Shown: piece by piece, positions 28,111 to 37,067 of the stretch
Numbering within the stretch: position 1 is the first letter of the stretch
How the letters are laid out: every line of letters begins with the position of its first letter
Source of the DNA: CAVQWT01 sp963810815
GTDB taxonomy: Bacteria > Pseudomonadota > Gammaproteobacteria > Burkholderiales > Casimicrobiaceae
Reading direction: 5' to 3'
Length of the DNA stretch: 64,000 nt
Assembly (NCBI GenBank): GCA_963810815.1
Contig: CAWEPB010000004.1
Location: forward strand, 620,001-684,000
Program-made: the position numbers and the translations under genes
The notes under the pieces: model-generated
What the model was told of the DNA's origin: nothing
Database searches by the model: none
The model's input: only the letters and a program-made list of their open reading frames with translations

Positions 28111-28530
28111 ATGGATGACACCCGACGCAAACTGATCGCCCGGGTGGCTGCCTGGCTGGCGCTTGCCCCGGCTCTCCGTGCATCGACCGCCTGGGCCGCA
28201 CCACCGACGGTCGAGATCATCGCCTTCGCGCACCCGCCGGTGGAGTCCGCGCTGAAGCCGTTGCGCGATTGGCTGTCCTCGCAGGGCCCCAGGGTGCGGG
28301 TGGTCGAGATCGACATGGATTCGCCCGCCGCCGGGAAGCGCCTGCAGGCGCTGGGCCTCAAAGGCCATGTTCCGATCGTGGTCCTGGTCAACGGCCAGTA
28401 CCGGGTCACCCGGAAGGACGGCAGCAGCGCGGAACTGGTGAGCTTTCCTTCGGACAAGCTGCCGCCGGGAACGACGCGCGGCTGGTCCGTGGAGGACGCG
28501 CAGGCGGCAATCAAGGCGCTCATGACTTGA
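28111..28530 (+). CDS. Secreted thioredoxin-like hypothetical protein
   Basis: A 139-residue protein with a signal peptide (about 1-29, DTRRKLIARVAAWLALAP, possibly Tat-like) and a small alpha/beta domain resembling a thioredoxin fold (VEIIAFAHPP, VRVVEIDMDSP, VPIVVLVNGQY) but lacking a CxxC. It follows the DUF4395 gene by 20 bases and is probably co-transcribed. I do not recognise a named family. Confidence 0.65.
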   Translation: MDDTRRKLIARVAAWLALAPALRASTAWAAPPTVEIIAFAHPPVESALKPLRDWLSSQGPRVRVVEIDMDSPAAGKRLQALGLKGHVPIVVLVNGQYRVTRKDGSSAELVSFPSDKLPPGTTRGWSVEDAQAAIKALMT

Positions 28531-28792
28531 CGTGCGTCCAGTCGGGCGCTGCGTTCCCATCGATCAGGGAAAGCAGCGGCGCAACGATGGTGTATCGCGT
28601 CGATCCGTCGATGGATCTAGACGTTGGCAGCCGATATTCTGCTCCTCGTCTGGCGCGATCTTGCCCGGGCTTGGTCGAGTTTGGCGAAGAAATATTGGCT
28701 GGATCTTCGCTCCATTCTTGCTGGGACAGGTCACAGCGCATTACCTCTCCGGACGCTGCGTTCAGCGACGACCTAGAACTTCCGGATCCGAC

Positions 28793-30372
28793 CTATTCTG
28801 TTGAATAACTCTGTATTTTGGCGACGCGGTATGCCGCGAGCGTTGAGCGGAACGGATCAGTGACTGCGGGGGGCGTGCTATTTCATGGTGGCGGTGCGGC
28901 TTTCACCGATTTAGATCGCCATGTTCTCTGTTTCTGGTTCTACCGGGCACAACCACTTCGCCATTCGTCGTAGGTTCTGCGCGGTTGCCGCCAGACAGAA
29001 ACTCATCGTGAGCGCCACTCGGTCCGCGCAATCGCAGTCGATCAAGCTTCAGGATTCGCTTCAGATGAGCGAAGAGCATCTCAACCTTCTTGCGATCCTT
29101 GCGCGATTGCCTGTAAGCATCGGTCTTGGCAACGTTGCGCGCCACATCCCGTGCCGATTCATGGACGCTGCGCGCGATCTTTCGAGTCGGGGAGTTCGGA
29201 CAGCAACGTGACTTCATCGGGCACTTGCCGCAAGCCGCTTGGCTAGCGTGATAAATGATGGTGTTGGCCTTGGTGATGCGCGTTCGCGGGCGCTTGAAGA
29301 TCCGCCACTCACTCCGTAGCGGCTGCCCCTGTGGGCAGCGGTACTCGTTGGCCTGTTCATCCCATTCGAAGTCGCTGCTGGATAGTGTTTCGTCGCTGCG
29401 CTGTGTTTTGTCCCACACGGACACATGCGGCTCGATCTGCTTCTCGTCGACCATCCACCCCAGAATCTCTGCCGTGCCGTAATTGGTATCGCCGATCAGC
29501 CGCCGCGGCTTGAGATCAAACCGCGTCTCAACCCGCTCGATCATCGTCTTGGTGGCGTTGATTTCATCGAGCTTGTGGGCGGGCGTCGCCTCAACGTCAA
29601 CCACAATGCCCGCGGCAATGTCGATCAGGTAGTTCGCCGAGTAGGCATAGAACGCCGGTCCCCAAGCAGCACTCCACTGCGCTGCCGGATCGGTCAGCGA
29701 GAGGTTCTTCGGTGTGCTCTTCTCCAGTTCGGACTGATCCAAGGCCGCCAGGTACTCGCGCACCGGTCGGCTGAGCGATGGCTGGTTCGACCAGTCGGCC
29801 TCGGCGCCAGGCACGCCACGCTGACGGTTGGCATCCGCCTTCACCAAGCTGGCATCGATGGCGAACCCTTCGCCACCCACCAGCCCCTCTCGCACGCAGC
29901 GCTCCAGGACCTGCTCGAACACGAACCGCAGCGTATCGCTGTCCCGGAAACGGCCATGCCGGTTCTTGGAGAACGTCGAGTGATCCGGCACCGGGTCTTC
30001 CAATCCCAGCCGGCAGAACCAGCGGTACGCCAGGTTCAAGTGGACTTCCTCGCACAACCGCCGCTCGGAGCGGATGCCGAAGCAGTAGCCCACGATCAAC
30101 ATGCGAATCAGCAGCTGCGGGTCAATCGACGGGCGGCCGGTATGGCTGTAGTACGGGGCGAGGTGGCGATGCAGGTCGCCAAGGTCGAGGAACTGATCAA
30201 TCCCGCGCAACAGATGATCGGCAGGAACGTGATCGTCGAGATTGAACGAGTAGAACAGCTTCTTCTGCCCGCCCGGCTGTCGTCCCATCATTCCCGCGTC
30301 TCCCTCTCGAACATCTTGGCTTCAACATAGCCAAGAGCCGACCAATTTCAAGGGAGTTTTTCAACAGAATAG
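28793..30372. mobile_element. IS1182-like insertion sequence
   Basis: The ends are 19-bp inverted repeats with one mismatch: CTATTCTGTTGAATAACTC at 28793-28811, and the complement of CTATTCTGTTGAAAAACTC at 30354-30372. One transposase gene fills the interior. A target-site duplication is not obvious, so the exact outer bases are uncertain by a few positions. The 260 bases to its left (28531-28792) contain no gene I recognise, and the 225 bases to its right hold only the end of the AraC gene region. Confidence 0.85.
28903..30291 (-). CDS. IS1182-family DDE transposase
   Basis: A 462-residue transposase with the IS1182 N-terminal segment (PADHLLRGIDQFLDL, GRPSIDPQLLIRMLIVGYCFGIRSER), a DDE domain including FAIDASLVKADANR, LIGDTNYGTAEILGW, and a C-terminal part with CPMKSRCCPN. 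The frame is intact, so the element may still be active. It stops 92 bases before the left end of the element. Confidence 0.92.
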   Translation of the reverse strand: MMGRQPGGQKKLFYSFNLDDHVPADHLLRGIDQFLDLGDLHRHLAPYYSHTGRPSIDPQLLIRMLIVGYCFGIRSERRLCEEVHLNLAYRWFCRLGLEDPVPDHSTFSKNRHGRFRDSDTLRFVFEQVLERCVREGLVGGEGFAIDASLVKADANRQRGVPGAEADWSNQPSLSRPVREYLAALDQSELEKSTPKNLSLTDPAAQWSAAWGPAFYAYSANYLIDIAAGIVVDVEATPAHKLDEINATKTMIERVETRFDLKPRRLIGDTNYGTAEILGWMVDEKQIEPHVSVWDKTQRSDETLSSSDFEWDEQANEYRCPQGQPLRSEWRIFKRPRTRITKANTIIYHASQAACGKCPMKSRCCPNSPTRKIARSVHESARDVARNVAKTDAYRQSRKDRKKVEMLFAHLKRILKLDRLRLRGPSGAHDEFLSGGNRAEPTTNGEVVVPGRTRNREHGDLNR

Positions 30373-30597
30373 ACCCATTGCAGAAGTTCGAGCAACCCGG
30401 AAGCTGTCATCCAAGGCTCTGAAAGCTGACGTTCAGAGCACGCAGTCCTCAAGTGTTGTCCACTGGCCGGCCGTGCAACGTATGCCGGGCGAGGACTCCG
30501 GACTGAATGCAGTGGGCGGCAGCGCATTGCTGCTTAGGGTTTCCCTCCGTGGTCCGATTGCATTATTGCCGCGTCTACGCAGCGTCGGCGCCACGAT

Positions 30598-31596
30598 TCA
30601 TGTCTGCAGCTCTCCCGGCTTTCGTCGCAGGGTGTCCGATGGGAGTTCACCAAAGCAATCCTTGTAGGCGCGTGAGAACTCTCCGAAGTGCCAGAAGCCC
30701 CAGTTGAGCGCCTCGGTGGACACCGTGGTTGATCCCTGAGTCGCTGCCAGGAGCACCCGGCGCACGCGGTGCAATCGGAGTCGGATCAGGTAGGTCACCG
30801 GTGTCAATCGCATGACCGCCTTGAATGCGTACTCCAGGGTGCGCTCGCTCACTCCGGCGACCTTGCACAGGTCGCTGACGTAGAGGTGATCATCGGATTG
30901 CGACAACGCAAACTCTTCGGCGATCTTGACGATGAGAGTCTGCGCCTGCCGGTTCCGGTCGCTCTGGCTAGACTCGAAGTCGTGTGCCCCGCCAAGGACT
31001 CCCAATAGAAGCTCGACCAACTCGACGTGGGCCGCGTTCCGTTCCGTCTCCCGCTCGTTGAAAAGTGCCGGTTGCCGTGCGGCAGTATCCACCAGTCGCT
31101 TGCCCCACTCGAATAGCTTCCTAGCACTATCGCGGTCGACCTGCAGCGATTCCACGCCGCGCGGCACACGAAACTCGCTTTCGCGCTGGCGGGCCGTGAG
31201 ATGCGCACGGATCTCGTCTGGCGAAAGCAGAAACGTAATGCTCTCGTACCCGGCGTCGGCTACAAAGATGGCCTCCGAATCGGGCGCTGCCGCGAGCATC
31301 AAGCCTGCGCTCACCGGTAGTCCGTTCACAGTCCCGCTCGATTTTGGTCCAAACATGACGTAAGCAAGCAGGCCCTTGCGGGCGCTCGTGCGCGTCCGCA
31401 CGCGACGGTTGGTCGAATAGAAAACGACCGCAGACGCCCCGAGACGAACAATCACTCGGCGCGCCCGAAGCGACATCTCCTGGAGCTGTACAGCATCCTG
31501 CTCGATCAGCTCAATACCGGCGCCAACCGCCGTGGGATCGCTGATCTCGACGACCGAAACTGCAGGCTGTGTGCTGGTGAACGGAGGGTGCTTCAC
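30598..31596 (-). CDS. AraC-family transcriptional regulator
   Basis: A 332-residue regulator with a C-terminal double helix-turn-helix (about residues 230-325, including VAGVSERTLEYAFKAVMRLTP and NWGFWHFGEFSRAYKDCFGELP) and an N-terminal domain related to the EutR-type AraC_binding_2 group. It starts with GTG at 31596. It is divergent from the MBL/sulfatase/porin genes across a 176-base gap and is the likely activator of them; the inducer is unknown. Confidence 0.88.
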   Translation of the reverse strand: MKHPPFTSTQPAVSVVEISDPTAVGAGIELIEQDAVQLQEMSLRARRVIVRLGASAVVFYSTNRRVRTRTSARKGLLAYVMFGPKSSGTVNGLPVSAGLMLAAAPDSEAIFVADAGYESITFLLSPDEIRAHLTARQRESEFRVPRGVESLQVDRDSARKLFEWGKRLVDTAARQPALFNERETERNAAHVELVELLLGVLGGAHDFESSQSDRNRQAQTLIVKIAEEFALSQSDDHLYVSDLCKVAGVSERTLEYAFKAVMRLTPVTYLIRLRLHRVRRVLLAATQGSTTVSTEALNWGFWHFGEFSRAYKDCFGELPSDTLRRKPGELQT

Positions 31597-31772
31597 GAAT
31601 GCGTTCTGCGGAATTCCGATAGACGACTACGTGCCAAGTCGGGAAAGTGTAGCAGTGGCTGTAGTTCCAGCGAGGCAGAGGCTCCGGTCCGGATCAGCTG
31701 GTATTCACGGTGCCGTTGCCAGACTTCAATTGTTCATCGAAACGCAAGTCGATACTTCGGACGCGGCGCCCT

Positions 31773-32750
31773 ATGAAATTGCAACAAATAAGCGAAAGTT
31801 GCTTTGCGGTCTTGAACGAGAAGGGCCGTCTATGCGACTCGAACTCGGGATTCATCAACCGCGGCGGCGGCGTCCTCGTCGACACGCAATCTGACCTGTC
31901 CCACGCGCGTCGAATGGCTGAGTTGTTCGGCAGCATCTGGCAGGGCGTGCCGAAGCGCGTGGTCAATACCAACGAGAGCGGTGACCATGTGTGGGGCAAC
32001 CAGGTCTTTTCGGGCGCCGAGATTATCGCGCATCGAACGGTGCCGGACCGCATGATGCAGGCTGCCACCCCGAGGGAATTCCAAGCGCTGCTCGGTGGCT
32101 TCGATGGCTTGCTCTCTCGTCTAATGCTCAAGGCAACCCGTCCGGGCGTACTAGCAATCGGTAGGCAGCTGGGGCAGGACTACGACTTCGACGGGATCGA
32201 GCCGACGCTTCCGGCGACGCTGTTCGACGAACGATTCGTGCTGGATCTCGAAGGCTTGGAGGTTCACATGATTCACGTCGGGCCATGCCACCGGGTCGGG
32301 GACACGATTGTTCACGTGCCCGCGGAAGGGGTTGTCTTTGCGGGAGACGTGGTCTTCCGTCAGTGCACGCCCATGGGCTGGCATGGCACCAGCACGAAAT
32401 GGCTGCAGGCCCTCGACCTCATCCTCTGGCTCGATCCGGAAGTCATCGTTCCCGGGCACGGCCCTCTGTGCGGGATTGAAGGTGCGATGGAGCTAAAGGC
32501 GTACCTCGAATACGTGCGCGAGGAGTCGAGGCGGTGCTTCGCGCAGGGCCTAAATGCCCTGGAGGCCGCCAAACGGATCGGATTCGGACCCTATCGAGAG
32601 TGGCGAAGCCCGGCGCGTCTGTTCGCGAACGTCGAGAGCGCGTATCGGGAATTCCGCAATGAGCTTATGCACGCGCCGTCGGATACGGCAAATACTTTCA
32701 ATTCGATATACGAAGTCGCGAAAGCGCGTGGAATCGAGGTGGAATTCTGA
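31773..32750 (+). CDS. Metallo-beta-lactamase-fold protein with altered metal motif
   Basis: A 325-residue MBL-fold protein. The start at 31773 (MKLQQISESCF) is preferred over an upstream ATG. The usual HxHxDH reads N67-E-S69-G-D71-H72, so the two first-site His are replaced while Asp71 and His72 remain. The later ligands are kept: His in GPCHRVGD, Asp in VVFAGDVVF, and His in VPGHGPL. It may therefore bind one metal ion. The stop overlaps the sulfatase ATG by one base (TGATG), which suggests coupled function, perhaps in sulfate-ester or xenobiotic ester metabolism. Confidence 0.8.
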   Translation: MKLQQISESCFAVLNEKGRLCDSNSGFINRGGGVLVDTQSDLSHARRMAELFGSIWQGVPKRVVNTNESGDHVWGNQVFSGAEIIAHRTVPDRMMQAATPREFQALLGGFDGLLSRLMLKATRPGVLAIGRQLGQDYDFDGIEPTLPATLFDERFVLDLEGLEVHMIHVGPCHRVGDTIVHVPAEGVVFAGDVVFRQCTPMGWHGTSTKWLQALDLILWLDPEVIVPGHGPLCGIEGAMELKAYLEYVREESRRCFAQGLNALEAAKRIGFGPYREWRSPARLFANVESAYREFRNELMHAPSDTANTFNSIYEVAKARGIEVEF

Positions 32751-34621
32751 TGCAGGGATACAGGATGGAGTTGGCAATGAATAACGTGCTGCAGTACCCA
32801 TTGCCTGGCAAAGCTATGAAGCCGGGCAGGCTGAGACCACTATTGATGGCGTTGGGCATCGCCGGCGTCTTCGCGTCGATTGGCACGCCCTCAATAGCCG
32901 ACGCCACCGACGCGCCTCGCCGGCCAAACATCGTCGTCATCCTCGGCGACGACCTGGGCTATTCCGACATGGGTGCGTTCGGCAGCGAGATCAAGACGCC
33001 GAACCTCGATGCGCTGGCCAACGACGGCGTGCGCTTTTCCAACTTCTATACACACGCCAGCTGCTCGCCCACGCGCGCCATGTTGCTGAGCGGCGTCGAC
33101 ACGCATCTGAACGGCCTGGGCAACATGGACGAGTGGACCGCCCCCAACCAGCGCGGCGCAGTCGGCTACGAGGGCTACCTCAACAATCGTGTGGCCACGC
33201 TGCCGCAACTGCTCCGCGGCGCCGGCTATCACACCTACATGGTCGGCAAGTGGCATCTCGGCAAGGCGCCGGAGCAGATCCCGGCCGCACGCGGATTCGA
33301 GCGGGACTTCTCGCTGCTCGACGGCGCGGGCAGCTACTGGGACATGACGAACTTCACCGCTGCATCGCCGCAGTCGGTCTTCACCGAGGACGGTCGCTAT
33401 CTGACGAGCCTTCCCAAGGACTACTACGCGACGAAGACCTACACCGACAAGCTGATCGGCTACATCGATGCCAACCGTGGCGACGGCAAGCCCTTCTTCG
33501 CCTACGTGGCCCATCAGGCGCCACATGACCCCTACCACCTGCCGAAGGAGTGGCGCTCGCGCCACGTCGGCGAGTATGACAAGGGCTGGGACGCCGTGCG
33601 GCAGGAACGACTGAAGCGACAGGTCGAACTCGGCATCATGCCCGCAGGCACGCAGCTCGCCGAGCGCATGTGGTTCGTGCCCGACCCCATCGTGCTGGCG
33701 CCGGCGTCGAGGGCAGTTCTCGGCAAGAAAATGGAGCTCTACGCGGGCATGGTGGAGAACCTCGACTTCCACATCGGGCGCCTCATCGACCACCTGAAGA
33801 AAATCGGCGAGTACGAGAACACGATCTTCGTCGTGTTCGGTGACAACGGCGCCGAGGGCACCGACCTCTTCAAGATGATCGCCGGCACGCCCGGCACGCG
33901 CGACTACCTCTTCGCGGCGATCAACTGGTCGCAGACCCATCCCAATGCATGGGGCGACCCGGGCTCCTACGTCGGGTACGGCCCGATGTGGGCGCAGGTG
34001 TCGATGACGCCGTTCAGCCAGTACAAGGGTTGGCTGGCCGAAGGCGGGATCCGCAACGCGCTCATCGTCAGTGGACCGGGCGTCGCGCGGACCAAAGGGA
34101 GCCTCAACCAGGGGCTCATGCATGTGGCCGACCTCATGCCGACACTGCTGGAGATCGCGGGCACGCGCTATCCGGCAACGCTGGACGGGCGCGAACTCCC
34201 TGCACTCATGGGCAAGTCCTGGGGCCCGATGCTGGCGGGCAAGGTGGATTCGCCACGGACGGGACAGGATTTTCTCGCGTGGGAACTCTTCGGCAACCGG
34301 GCGCTGCGCCAGGGCGACTGGAAGCTGCGCTGGCAGTACAAACCCTACGGCAAGGCAGCCTGGGAACTCTTCAACCTTGCGACCGATCCCGTCGAGCGCA
34401 AGGATCTCGCCGCCGAAAACCCGGACAAGGTGCGGGCGCTCTTGACGCTGTGGGACGGCTATGTGAAGGCCAACAACGTGGTGCTGCCCAGTCGCTCCAC
34501 GTTCGAGACGCTGGAAGACCAGCTGCCGCCACGCACGCCGGACGATCCCGGCTACCCGCCGCTCATCTACAAGCGACAGTTCGTGCCACCCAAGGAATTG
34601 CTGGCCGACCCGAAGCCCTGA
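32750..34621 (+). CDS. Sulfatase (arylsulfatase family), secreted
   Basis: Hydrolyses sulfate esters. The 623-residue product has an N-terminal hydrophobic export signal (about residues 28-50) and the sulfatase core: metal-binding ILGDDLGYSD (Asp67, Asp68), the formylglycine motif C105-S-P-T-R109, GKWHLGK and FGDNGAEGT. The Cys form of the motif needs a formylglycine-generating or anaerobic maturase enzyme, which is not in the window. It is coupled to the MBL gene upstream, and a porin-like gene follows 41 bases later. Confidence 0.92.
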   Translation: MQGYRMELAMNNVLQYPLPGKAMKPGRLRPLLMALGIAGVFASIGTPSIADATDAPRRPNIVVILGDDLGYSDMGAFGSEIKTPNLDALANDGVRFSNFYTHASCSPTRAMLLSGVDTHLNGLGNMDEWTAPNQRGAVGYEGYLNNRVATLPQLLRGAGYHTYMVGKWHLGKAPEQIPAARGFERDFSLLDGAGSYWDMTNFTAASPQSVFTEDGRYLTSLPKDYYATKTYTDKLIGYIDANRGDGKPFFAYVAHQAPHDPYHLPKEWRSRHVGEYDKGWDAVRQERLKRQVELGIMPAGTQLAERMWFVPDPIVLAPASRAVLGKKMELYAGMVENLDFHIGRLIDHLKKIGEYENTIFVVFGDNGAEGTDLFKMIAGTPGTRDYLFAAINWSQTHPNAWGDPGSYVGYGPMWAQVSMTPFSQYKGWLAEGGIRNALIVSGPGVARTKGSLNQGLMHVADLMPTLLEIAGTRYPATLDGRELPALMGKSWGPMLAGKVDSPRTGQDFLAWELFGNRALRQGDWKLRWQYKPYGKAAWELFNLATDPVERKDLAAENPDKVRALLTLWDGYVKANNVVLPSRSTFETLEDQLPPRTPDDPGYPPLIYKRQFVPPKELLADPKP

Positions 34622-34662
34622 GTTCCGGCGATCCGAAATTTCATCAACGAGGACGACGAATC

Positions 34663-35661
34663 ATGAACAACGACGCAAGACTTACGAAGCCGGTGGCCTG
34701 GGCGCGATGGATGGTTGCAACGATCTTCGCGACGGGCTTGCTCGGCGGGACGCAGGCCTTGGCGCAGGTCCCGGCTCGCTTCTATTGGAAGTCGCTGTCG
34801 GACGGCAATGCGGTGCCGCTGATCATCAACTCGATCAGCGGCAACACGAACCCGTTCGATCCGGCGCTCACCGTGACGCCGGGTGCGAACTTCGACGCGA
34901 CGATGGCGATCATGGGGTACGCGCACACGTTTTCCCTGTTCGATCGTTCGGCCATGGCGGCGATCCTTGTGCCGATGGGCCGCGTGTCGGGCGAGGTGAC
35001 CGTGGCGGGCAGGACCTTCGATCAGACCAGCAGCGGGTTCGGCGATCCGATGCTCGAGTTCAACCTCAACATCCTGGGCCCGAAGGCCCAGAAGAACATT
35101 CCCGACGCCTTGCGCTACGAGCCGGGGTTCTCGGTCGACCTGCTCGCCGACCTTGCGCTGCCGATCGGCGAGTACGACAGCAACCAGCCGCTGAACCTCG
35201 GGCAGAACCGCTGGTACGGCCGCCTGGGCATGCCCGTCGTCTGGCAGCTCGGCGATTGGGTGCCGGGCCGGCGCACGACGCTCGAGTTCCTCCCTGCCGT
35301 GTGGCTCTTCGGCAACAACACCGACTATGTCGGGCAGACGCTGAAGACCGATCCGATGTTCCAGCTGGACGCGCACTTGACGCGCGACTTCACCGAGCAT
35401 CTATGGGGGTCGCTCGACATGGCCTGGTACAGCGGTGGGAAGGCGACCATCAATGGCGTCGCCGGGGAGAAACTCAACAACGTGGGCGTCGGGCTGACGC
35501 TCGGCTACCAGGTCAACAGCAACCTGGGTCTCACCTTCGGCTACAAGTCGACCATCAATGACAACGGCCCCGGCGACCTGAAGATGGACGGCTTCATGAT
35601 CTCGCTCGTCTACGGGTGGCACCCGCTCATCGAAGGTTCGCGCCGCCTGAAGAGCGAATGA
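34663..35661 (+). CDS. Outer-membrane channel, MetA-pathway-of-phenol-degradation type
   Basis: A 332-residue protein with a signal peptide (about 1-35, ending ALAQ) and a beta-barrel pattern of alternating hydrophobic residues with aromatic ends throughout, closing VYGWHP. The layout fits the transporter group PF13557 found with aromatic-compound catabolic genes. It would let the sulfatase substrate or product cross the outer membrane. It belongs to the MBL-sulfatase operon by spacing and strand. Confidence 0.72.
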   Translation: MNNDARLTKPVAWARWMVATIFATGLLGGTQALAQVPARFYWKSLSDGNAVPLIINSISGNTNPFDPALTVTPGANFDATMAIMGYAHTFSLFDRSAMAAILVPMGRVSGEVTVAGRTFDQTSSGFGDPMLEFNLNILGPKAQKNIPDALRYEPGFSVDLLADLALPIGEYDSNQPLNLGQNRWYGRLGMPVVWQLGDWVPGRRTTLEFLPAVWLFGNNTDYVGQTLKTDPMFQLDAHLTRDFTEHLWGSLDMAWYSGGKATINGVAGEKLNNVGVGLTLGYQVNSNLGLTFGYKSTINDNGPGDLKMDGFMISLVYGWHPLIEGSRRLKSE

Positions 35662-35696
35662 CCGGTGTCGTGCCCAATCATGAAAGGAGTACAGAA

Positions 35697-36191
35697 ATGC
35701 TGAAGACATCTGCGTTGCTGCTGGCTATTGCCGCAGGTTATTTTGTTGGAGCCGCCAACGCCGCCGTGGTTTACTGCACTGCACCGGGCATCCCCGCAGG
35801 CTGCGTGGTACGCACTGCGGCACCGGCTGCGGCCGCGACCGCGGCGACCGCCAAGGCTATCTACTGCAGGTCCCCCGGAGTTCCCGTAGGCTGCGTTGCG
35901 CGCCCGGCAGCGAGGGCCGCCGCGGTGACGCCTGGCGTGGGGGCGCCGGGTCGCGGTGCGGTCGACCCCGGCATCAACCAGCCGGGCGCCTTGGGAAACC
36001 GCGGTGGCGGTGCGCCCGGCGTCGGCGTTGTGGACCCAGGAGTCAATCAGCCCGGAGCCACGGGAAATCGCGGCGGTGCTGCTGTGCATCCCGGCGTGGG
36101 CGCCCCAGAGGTTGGCGTCAACAACGTCGGCACCAACGGGCCTGGCGTCGCCAACCAGAACGGCGGCGTGAATCGAGCTGGACGACGTTGA
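35697..36191 (+). CDS. Small secreted repeat protein of unknown function
   Basis: A 164-residue protein with a good AAGGAG site 8 bases before ATG 35697 and a signal peptide ending near residue 22. Two copies of a YCxxPGxPxGCVxR motif follow (VYCTAPGIPAGCVVR and IYCRSPGVPVGCVAR), then a Gly/Pro/Asn-rich tail with two close copies of a 23-residue unit (VDPGxNQPGAxGNRGG core) and a decayed third. The paired Cys suggest disulfide-bonded loops. I know no family for it. It follows the porin gene by 35 bases and could be in its operon. Confidence 0.6.
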   Translation: MLKTSALLLAIAAGYFVGAANAAVVYCTAPGIPAGCVVRTAAPAAAATAATAKAIYCRSPGVPVGCVARPAARAAAVTPGVGAPGRGAVDPGINQPGALGNRGGGAPGVGVVDPGVNQPGATGNRGGAAVHPGVGAPEVGVNNVGTNGPGVANQNGGVNRAGRR

Positions 36192-36799
36192 TCTGAACAA
36201 CGCTGCGGCGCCGGTCGAGACCGCGCGAAGTACCGAGAGCGGGTAAACGGAGCGTCAATCGGTCACGCTCCGCATTGCTTTCTCACCCGTGCGCGTCAGC
36301 ACCTGAATCCAGGATCAAATCTGCGCCACCTCGCGAAGAGGTTCGCCCTTGGCACCGCTGTAGGGCTGGCCGTTGATTGAGCTTGATGCATGGCCGCTCT
36401 GAAGGAAATTGGGCGGCAGCGCCGACGGGCCGGAAATGGCCGAAAGAAGAAGTCCGCTAGCGTCAGTTCATCTCCCGGCGACCTGCGTGTCGCGGACATC
36501 TTGGGCTTCGCAGGACCGGCGCAATTGTCGATGCGCGAGCGCACCAGCGATCACGCCCATCGGCTGGTAGCTCGCTTGCGACATCCCTCGAGGATTCCCC
36601 ATTCGCGCGTGAAGAAATGTCGCGGACGGCCACGTCCGACGACAATCTGCAAGCGCGCTACCTGGGGAAATGCGCTTTCGCTGCGAGAGCGCGAACCTCG
36701 AGTACTCCGAGTTGCGGGATCACAATACCGTCAAATGCGATATTGGCTGGATCCCGGGATCAATCACGTGTCTCACGTGGCTGATTTTCCTCGCGATTC
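36192..36799. other. Gene-poor stretch left of the tRNA-Pro scar
   Basis: About 600 bases with only short overlapping frames on both strands, none with a ribosome site or recognisable domain. Fragments read like decayed coding sequence, but I could not assign them. Confidence 0.5.
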
Positions 36800-36856
<57 letters not shown>

Positions 36857-36900
36857 TGAGGCCGTATCACATTGATGTCAAACCACATTCACTTCGAGGT

Positions 36901-36973
36901 GGCTAATATTTCCCGGTAAGTTTGGCCTGAATTCTCCGTAGCAGGACCGCGACCTGCCGGACTTATATTAGCC
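36901..36973. repeat. Inverted repeat beside the tRNA-Pro scar
   Basis: Perfect 9-bp arms GGCTAATAT (36901-36909) and ATATTAGCC (36965-36973), 55 bases apart, in a non-coding gap just inside the presumed island. These could be recombinase arm sites or a structured transcript end; location is the only support. Confidence 0.35.
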
Positions 36974-37067
36974 GGTTTTCGGCCGCACGATCCGCCGAGA
37001 TATTCGCTTCGTGGCGCTGTGCGAGTCGCGTGAATTCCACATGACCTCCCTATAGTCCAAAGGGATC

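Noticed and set aside
28531..28792. Short frames of 70-90 codons on both strands left of the IS
   Set aside because: No ribosome site, signal peptide or recognisable domain; frames overlap one another and none extends into the IS.
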